From Barnesiella merdipullorum (GTDB lineage Bacteria; Bacteroidota; Bacteroidia; Bacteroidales; Barnesiellaceae): 64,000 nt of DNA. The notes beneath the pieces were generated by a model, which did no database searches, was not told the DNA's origin, and saw only the letters and a program-made list of their open reading frames with translations. Positions within the stretch are counted from its first letter, which is position 1; each line of letters opens with the position of its first letter. Where the stretch lies: NCBI GenBank assembly GCA_019116365.1, contig DXBT01000032.1:1-64000 (forward strand), read 5' to 3'. The position numbers and the translations under genes are program-made. Positions 59,551 to 64,000 of the stretch are shown one piece after another.

Positions 59551-59573
59551 GTATTTTGTGCGAGACGTGAGGC

Positions 59574-61658
59574 TTACTTGATAATGCCGTCACGACGCAT
59601 GAGGGCTTCGATTGTAGGCTCGCTGCCTTTGAAACGTTTGTAGAGCGTCATGGGATTCTCGGTACCGCCGCGTTTCAAGATATTGTCACGGAACGAAGCA
59701 GCCGTGGCCGGGTCGAAAATACCGTGGGCCTTGAATACGGCGAAGGCATCGGCATCGAGCACCTCGGACCATTTGTAACCATAGTATCCGGCTGCATAAC
59801 CACCCGAGAAGATGTGTCCGAATTGAGGAGCGATGAGCGTACCCTCTACATCGGGTAATACCAGGGTTTTGGCGATAGCCTGTTTTTCAAAGGCTAAGGC
59901 ATCATCGACCGGGGCCTCGATGGTGTGGTAGGCCATGTCGAGGATGCCGAAGGTGAGTTGGCGCACGCACAGGTAGGCGGCCAGATATTGGCTCGATGCC
60001 TTGATCTTCTCAACCAGTTCGACGGGCATCTTTTCGCCGGTCTTGTAGTGAACGGCAAAGCTGTCGAGGAACTCTTTTTCGGAGAGGAAGTTCTCGTTGA
60101 ACTGCGAAGGCAGCTCCACGAAATCGCGATATACGTTGGTACCCGAGAGGGTCGAGTAGGTTACGTCGGAGAGCAAGCCGTGCAGGGCGTGGCCAAACTC
60201 ATGCAGGAAGGTCTCTACCTCGTCGTAGGTGAGCAGGGCGGGAGCGTCGGCCGTGGGACGCGAGAAGTTCATCACGATGGTTACTTGCGGACGGCTGTCG
60301 GTTCCGTCCTCCTCTTTCCATTGTCCTTTGAACTCGGTCATCCAGGCACCAGCACGTTTGCCGTCGCGAGGGAAGAAGTCGGTGTAAATTACACCCACAT
60401 AATTGCCATCGTTGTCGGTTACTTCGAAAGCCTCGACCTCGGGGTGATATACGGGAATTTTGGGGTTCTTGGTGAAATGCAGACCGTAGAGACGGGTAGC
60501 CAGACCGAATATCCCCTTGATGGTGTTGTTTACCTCGAAGTAGGGGCGCAACATCTCGTCGTTGAGGTCGTATTTGATGTGCTTGAGTTGTTCGGAGTAG
60601 TAGCTGAAGTCCCAAGGCATGAGTGTCATGTCTTTGCCTTCTTTACCGATGGCGAAGCCCTGAATCTCCTTTACCTCTTGCAGAGCCGTGGGTTTGTAGG
60701 CGTCGAGCAGTTGGTTCAGCAGGTTATATACGTTGGCGCTGTTGCCGGCCATGGTGGTTTGCAGGTTATACTCGGCATAGTTGGGTTTGCCAAAGAGTTT
60801 GGCCATTTCGAGGCGAACCTCGGCGATGCGTTTCAGGATGGGGATGTTGTTGTATTCGCCCGAGATGTTGCGCGAGTTGTAGGCCCGATAGAGTTTCTCG
60901 CGCAGGTCGCGACGCGACGAGTATTTCATGAAGGCGCTGTAGCTGGGATAGGAGAGGTTGACCATGTAACCCTCTTTGCCTTTGCTCTTGGCCAGGGCGG
61001 CGGCAGCGTCGCGAGCGCTTTGGGGCAGGCCCTCCAGTTCATCCTCGGTAAGCATCATCGAGAAGAGGTTGGTCTCTTTCAATACGTTTTGACCGAAGTC
61101 GAGGGTGAGCTGGCTCAACTCCGACGACAGTTTGCGATACTTCTCACGGTCGGCACCCTTCAGTTCGGCACCGCTCAGGGCAAACGACTCGTAGGTCTCT
61201 TTGAGCAGCATTTGCTGTTCGGGGGTAAGATCGAGCTGGTCGCGGCGGTCATATACGAATTTGATGCGCTCGAAGAGCTTTTCGTTCAGGCTGATGTTGT
61301 TGCTGTGTTCCGACAGCATGGGTTGTACGCGTTGCGAGATTTCCATCATCTCGTCGTTACCCTCGGCACTGAGTACGGCAAAGAATACGTTGGCCACACG
61401 GTTGAGCATCCGGCCGCTGCGGTCGAGAGCTTCGATGGTGTTTTCGAATGTGGGAGTCGAACGTTGGTTTACGATAGCGTCAATCTCTTTTTGATTCTCT
61501 TCAATGGCTTTCTTGAAAGCCGGTTCGTAGTGCGACAGTTTTATCTTGTCGAACGGAACTGTTTGGTGGGGCGTCTTATAGGGCCCGAAAAATGGGTTAG
61601 CAGCTTGTGCCATGATTGCAAAAACAGTTAAGGCTGATAATAATAAAATTTTTTTCAT
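59574..61658 (-). CDS. dcp: M3-family peptidyl-dipeptidase (Dcp-like)
   Basis: 694 residues from the ATG at 61658, which opens a signal peptide (about 1-19, ending AQAA), so the enzyme is periplasmic, unlike the cytosolic E. coli Dcp. The mature start NPFFGPYKTPHQTVPFDKIK is typical. The zinc site is HEFGH at 486-490 with the following Gly-rich ALHGLLSDVTY, then FVELPSQFNENF. It removes C-terminal dipeptides from oligopeptides. It is monocistronic, divergent from the LTA-synthase-like gene. Confidence 0.94.
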   Translation of the reverse strand: MKKILLLSALTVFAIMAQAANPFFGPYKTPHQTVPFDKIKLSHYEPAFKKAIEENQKEIDAIVNQRSTPTFENTIEALDRSGRMLNRVANVFFAVLSAEGNDEMMEISQRVQPMLSEHSNNISLNEKLFERIKFVYDRRDQLDLTPEQQMLLKETYESFALSGAELKGADREKYRKLSSELSQLTLDFGQNVLKETNLFSMMLTEDELEGLPQSARDAAAALAKSKGKEGYMVNLSYPSYSAFMKYSSRRDLREKLYRAYNSRNISGEYNNIPILKRIAEVRLEMAKLFGKPNYAEYNLQTTMAGNSANVYNLLNQLLDAYKPTALQEVKEIQGFAIGKEGKDMTLMPWDFSYYSEQLKHIKYDLNDEMLRPYFEVNNTIKGIFGLATRLYGLHFTKNPKIPVYHPEVEAFEVTDNDGNYVGVIYTDFFPRDGKRAGAWMTEFKGQWKEEDGTDSRPQVTIVMNFSRPTADAPALLTYDEVETFLHEFGHALHGLLSDVTYSTLSGTNVYRDFVELPSQFNENFLSEKEFLDSFAVHYKTGEKMPVELVEKIKASSQYLAAYLCVRQLTFGILDMAYHTIEAPVDDALAFEKQAIAKTLVLPDVEGTLIAPQFGHIFSGGYAAGYYGYKWSEVLDADAFAVFKAHGIFDPATAASFRDNILKRGGTENPMTLYKRFKGSEPTIEALMRRDGIIK

Positions 61659-61828
61659 TACTACTGTGTTAGGTGATACAAATGGTAATTTTAACAAAGG
61701 TCACGATTTATAATCATTCTAACTAATCTTCGACCCTTAATAAATATTAAACAAATCGTTTCATAGATTTAATTTCATTCCCGAGGGCTTTTTTGTATTA
61801 CTTTTACACGTCCTAAAATTAGCCGAAT

Positions 61829-63661
61829 ATGAAACAACGCATCTATTTCCTGGTGGCCATATATTGCTGGTTTTTTATCATGTTTGTCGTGCAAAAGCCC
61901 CTCTTTATGCTGTATCATTGGGATTTGTACGGGAATACTCCCTTGTCGCAATGGTTGGCGGTGATGTGGCACGGACGGGGCCTCGACTGCTCGATGGCTG
62001 CCTATATTACGGCTCTGCCGGCTCTGCTCACGGCCGTGACCGTCTATTTGCGGGGGACGTGGTGGAAACCTGTCTTCCGCACCTATTTCGTGTTGATTGC
62101 CCTGGTGGTGTCGATCATTACGTTGAGCGATGCGGTGTTGTACAGTTTCTGGGGATTCCGCATCGACGCTACGCCGCTTTTCTATCTGGCTTCACCGGCC
62201 GATGCCGTAGCCAGTATCCCGGCATGGCAGACGGTGGTGATTCTGCTCCTTATCGTGGCTTATGCCGTGTTGCTCGTGTGGCCGCTGTGGCGTTGGTCGG
62301 GTAGGGTGGCGAAGTGGGAAAAGCCCCGCAAACCGCTGCTCTCGTTGGCTGTATTGTTGCTGCTCACGGCGTCGTTGTTCATTCCCATTCGGGGTGGCTT
62401 CACGGTCTCTACCATGAATGTGGGCAAGGCCTACTTCAGTGATCGCATGGAGTTGAATCATGCAGCTATCAACCCGGTGTTCAGCCTGATGTCGTCGCTC
62501 TTCAAATCGGAGGATTTCTCTTCGCAATACCGCTTTTTTGAGCCGGCCGAGGCCGATGCCCTTTTCGAGCCTCTGCGGGGTGGAGGACCGTCGGTCTTTC
62601 CCGCCGATTCGGCTCAATGGGTGAAGCCCGGTGCCAATGTGGTGCTGGTGGTTCTCGAGAGCTTTTCGGGGGCAGCCATGGAGAGCCTGGGCGGTCTGTC
62701 GGGGGTGATGCCCAATCTCGAGCAGATTGCCTCGGAGGGTATCCTCTTTACCCACTGTTATGCCAACAGTTTCAGAACCGACCGGGGCCTTACTTCTATC
62801 TTGAGTGGATATCCAGCCCAGCCTACGGCCTCGATTATGAAATATCCCGCCAAGTCGCAATCGCTCCCGGCCATCTCCAAATCGTTGCGCAACAAAGGTT
62901 ACGACACGCAGTTTATCTATGGCGGTGATGCCGATTTTACCAATATGCGTTCCTACTTCATTTCGATGGGCATGGACAATATCGTGTGTGACCGTGATTT
63001 CCCGTTGAGTCAGCGGCTGAGCAAGTGGGGCGTACCCGACCATGTGACGTTCGACGAGGTTTATCGGCTCATCGCTGAACAGCCTGCCGACAAGCCTTTC
63101 ATGAAAATGTTTCTCACACTCAGCAGTCACGAGCCGTTCGATGTGCCCATGCACCGGCTCGAAGATAAATACCTGAACTCGGTGGCCTATACCGACAGTT
63201 GCCTGGGTGACTTTGTGGCCCGGCTCAAGAAGCTTCCGTCGTGGGAAAACACATTGCTGGTATTCGTGGCCGATCATGCCTTCCGCTACCCCTATAACGT
63301 GCAGAATCACGATATCGAGTATCACCACATTCCGCTCGTGTGGGCCGGTGGTGCCGTGTTGGCTCCGCGGGTCATCGACGACTATTTGTCGCAGATCGAC
63401 TTGGCGGCCACGCTGCTGGCGCAGTTGCATATCCCTTACGACGACTTTGCCTTTAGCAAGAATTTGGCCGATCCCACCCGGGAACGTTTTGCCTACTATA
63501 CCTTCCCCGACGGCTTTGGTTATATCGACCGGGAGGGTGCAGCCGTCTATGACTGTGCGGCCCAGTCGGTTCTCATTGAACAGAACGACAGCAGTGCGTT
63601 GAAGTTGAACTGGGGAAAGGCCTATTTGCAGAAACTCTATGACGACCTGGCTTCGCGATAA
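61829..63661 (+). CDS. LTA synthase-family membrane phosphotransferase/sulfatase-fold protein
   Basis: 610 residues. Five membrane helices fill about residues 5-205, and the extracytoplasmic sulfatase-fold domain (about 245-585) follows. The metal and nucleophile residues of LtaS-like enzymes are visible: Glu277 (VVLESFSG), Thr317 (NSFRTDRG) and Asp482-His483 (VADHAFR), with HEPFDVP also conserved. In Gram-negatives these enzymes transfer phosphoglycerol or phosphoethanolamine to surface glycans or lipids; the acceptor is unknown here. The GNAT gene starts 17 bases downstream. Confidence 0.92.
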   Translation: MKQRIYFLVAIYCWFFIMFVVQKPLFMLYHWDLYGNTPLSQWLAVMWHGRGLDCSMAAYITALPALLTAVTVYLRGTWWKPVFRTYFVLIALVVSIITLSDAVLYSFWGFRIDATPLFYLASPADAVASIPAWQTVVILLLIVAYAVLLVWPLWRWSGRVAKWEKPRKPLLSLAVLLLLTASLFIPIRGGFTVSTMNVGKAYFSDRMELNHAAINPVFSLMSSLFKSEDFSSQYRFFEPAEADALFEPLRGGGPSVFPADSAQWVKPGANVVLVVLESFSGAAMESLGGLSGVMPNLEQIASEGILFTHCYANSFRTDRGLTSILSGYPAQPTASIMKYPAKSQSLPAISKSLRNKGYDTQFIYGGDADFTNMRSYFISMGMDNIVCDRDFPLSQRLSKWGVPDHVTFDEVYRLIAEQPADKPFMKMFLTLSSHEPFDVPMHRLEDKYLNSVAYTDSCLGDFVARLKKLPSWENTLLVFVADHAFRYPYNVQNHDIEYHHIPLVWAGGAVLAPRVIDDYLSQIDLAATLLAQLHIPYDDFAFSKNLADPTRERFAYYTFPDGFGYIDREGAAVYDCAAQSVLIEQNDSSALKLNWGKAYLQKLYDDLASR

Positions 63662-63678
63662 ACAGGAGAGAATGGTTT

Positions 63679-64000
63679 ATGAAGATAAGAGCAACGACAA
63701 CCGCCGATATCGAGCAGGTGATGCCCGTGTTTGAGCAGGCCAAGCGTTTCATGCGGCAGAACGGGAACTATCGTCAGTGGACGGGCGGTTATCCCTCGCG
63801 CGAAATTCTCGAGGCCGATATCGCCGACAACAGCAGCTTTGTGTGTCTCGACGATGAGGATATGATTGTAGGTATCTTTTGTTTCCGTTATGGTTCGGCA
63901 CCAGAGCCTACCTACGCTACCATCTACGACGGGGCATGGCTCAACGACAAACCCTATGGCGTGATACACCGCATTGCCTCGACCGGCAAGGTGGGTGGTA
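63679..64000 (+). CDS. GNAT family acetyltransferase, 3' end cut off
   Basis: The first 107 codons are present, starting at ATG 63679 after AGGAGA. The GNAT fold is recognisable: MKIRATTTADIEQVMPVFEQ at the start, a DEDMIVGIFCFRYG strand, and IHRIASTGKVGG, where the acetyl-CoA-binding loop would begin. The family acetylates amines on proteins or metabolites. It is 17 bases after the LTA-synthase-like gene and probably co-transcribed. The C-terminal half is outside the window. Confidence 0.85.
   Translation, partial: MKIRATTTADIEQVMPVFEQAKRFMRQNGNYRQWTGGYPSREILEADIADNSSFVCLDDEDMIVGIFCFRYGSAPEPTYATIYDGAWLNDKPYGVIHRIASTGKVGG

Larger units (their letters stand above)
59248..59573. other. Spacer between convergent DUF5686 and M3 peptidase genes
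   Basis: 326 bases holding two terminators (59293-59335 and 59511-59550). Between them is a GC-rich part with a short hairpin, CGATAGA-ACAGC-TCTATCG (59454-59472), and a coding-like minus-strand frame of 33 codons (59393-59494). No gene is called with confidence. Confidence 0.5.

Noticed and set aside
59925..61631. 568-codon open frame on the plus strand
   Set aside because: Antisense to the M3 peptidase with its HEFGH zinc site.

Overview
The window is chromosomal DNA from a member of the Bacteroidales. It carries a SusC/SusD pair, a type V (Mfa/Fim-type) pilus cluster, DUF3575, DUF4301 and DUF5686 proteins, and an rpsF-rpsR-rplI operon. Many genes have the Bacteroidales promoter (-33 TTTG/TTG, -7 TAnnTTTG), four of them with exactly 20 bases between the boxes. 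Most genes are rich in TCGA. The genus cannot be fixed from the sequence alone.

Layout. 1-3357 (minus): type V pilus genes, namely a DUF3575/OmpA-like protein, a FimB/Mfa2 anchor and two fimbrillin-like lipoproteins (the last cut by the window edge). This block is poorer in TCGA than its surroundings and is associated with a family of REP-like palindromes. 3804-14432 (minus): M16 protease, XRE regulator + DUF2975 membrane protein, then a compact set of S41 protease, 5-formyl-THF cyclo-ligase, hemerythrin-like protein and LuxR-type regulator, then dCMP deaminase, then the agmatine-to-putrescine operon DUF2148-aguA-aguB. 14710-16546 (plus): HxlR regulator, an NADPH:quinone-type reductase and a small acidic protein.

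16965-37636 (plus) is the main accessory feature: a 13-gene polysaccharide utilisation locus (PUL). Its order is GH5 (subfamily 2-like), SusC, SusD, surface glycan-binding protein, GH5, GH2 beta-mannosidase-like, GH5, DUF4038/GH140-like, GH130 mannosylglucose phosphorylase, GPH-type transporter, GH78 alpha-L-rhamnosidase and a carbohydrate esterase. Surface endo-enzymes would cut a beta-1,4-linked glucose/mannose backbone and SusCD would import the products. Periplasmic GH2, GH78, GH140-like and esterase enzymes would strip the decorations. The transporter would carry mannosyl-glucose to the cytoplasm for phosphorolysis. The inferred substrate is an O-acetylated, rhamnose-decorated glucomannan-like glycan. 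No dedicated regulator is encoded next to it.

37800-64000 is mostly housekeeping: a TlpA-like lipoprotein, rpsF-rpsR-rplI, an AraJ-like exporter, Hsp20, L-serine dehydratase, MarR regulator + alpha/beta hydrolase, a lipoprotein, a long RelA/SpoT homologue whose hydrolase site is degenerate, DUF4301 (with motifs like UDP-sugar pyrophosphorylases), a DEAD-box helicase, an Eis-like acetyltransferase, an outer-membrane barrel, a 41-residue membrane protein, a DHA2 exporter, tRNA-Ser(CGA), a CYTH protein, DUF5686, an M3 dipeptidase, an LTA-synthase-family protein and a GNAT protein cut by the window end.

The best candidates for something new are the glycan target of the PUL, the enzymatic role of DUF4301, the hemerythrin/LuxR pair and the palindromic repeat family around the pilus cluster.
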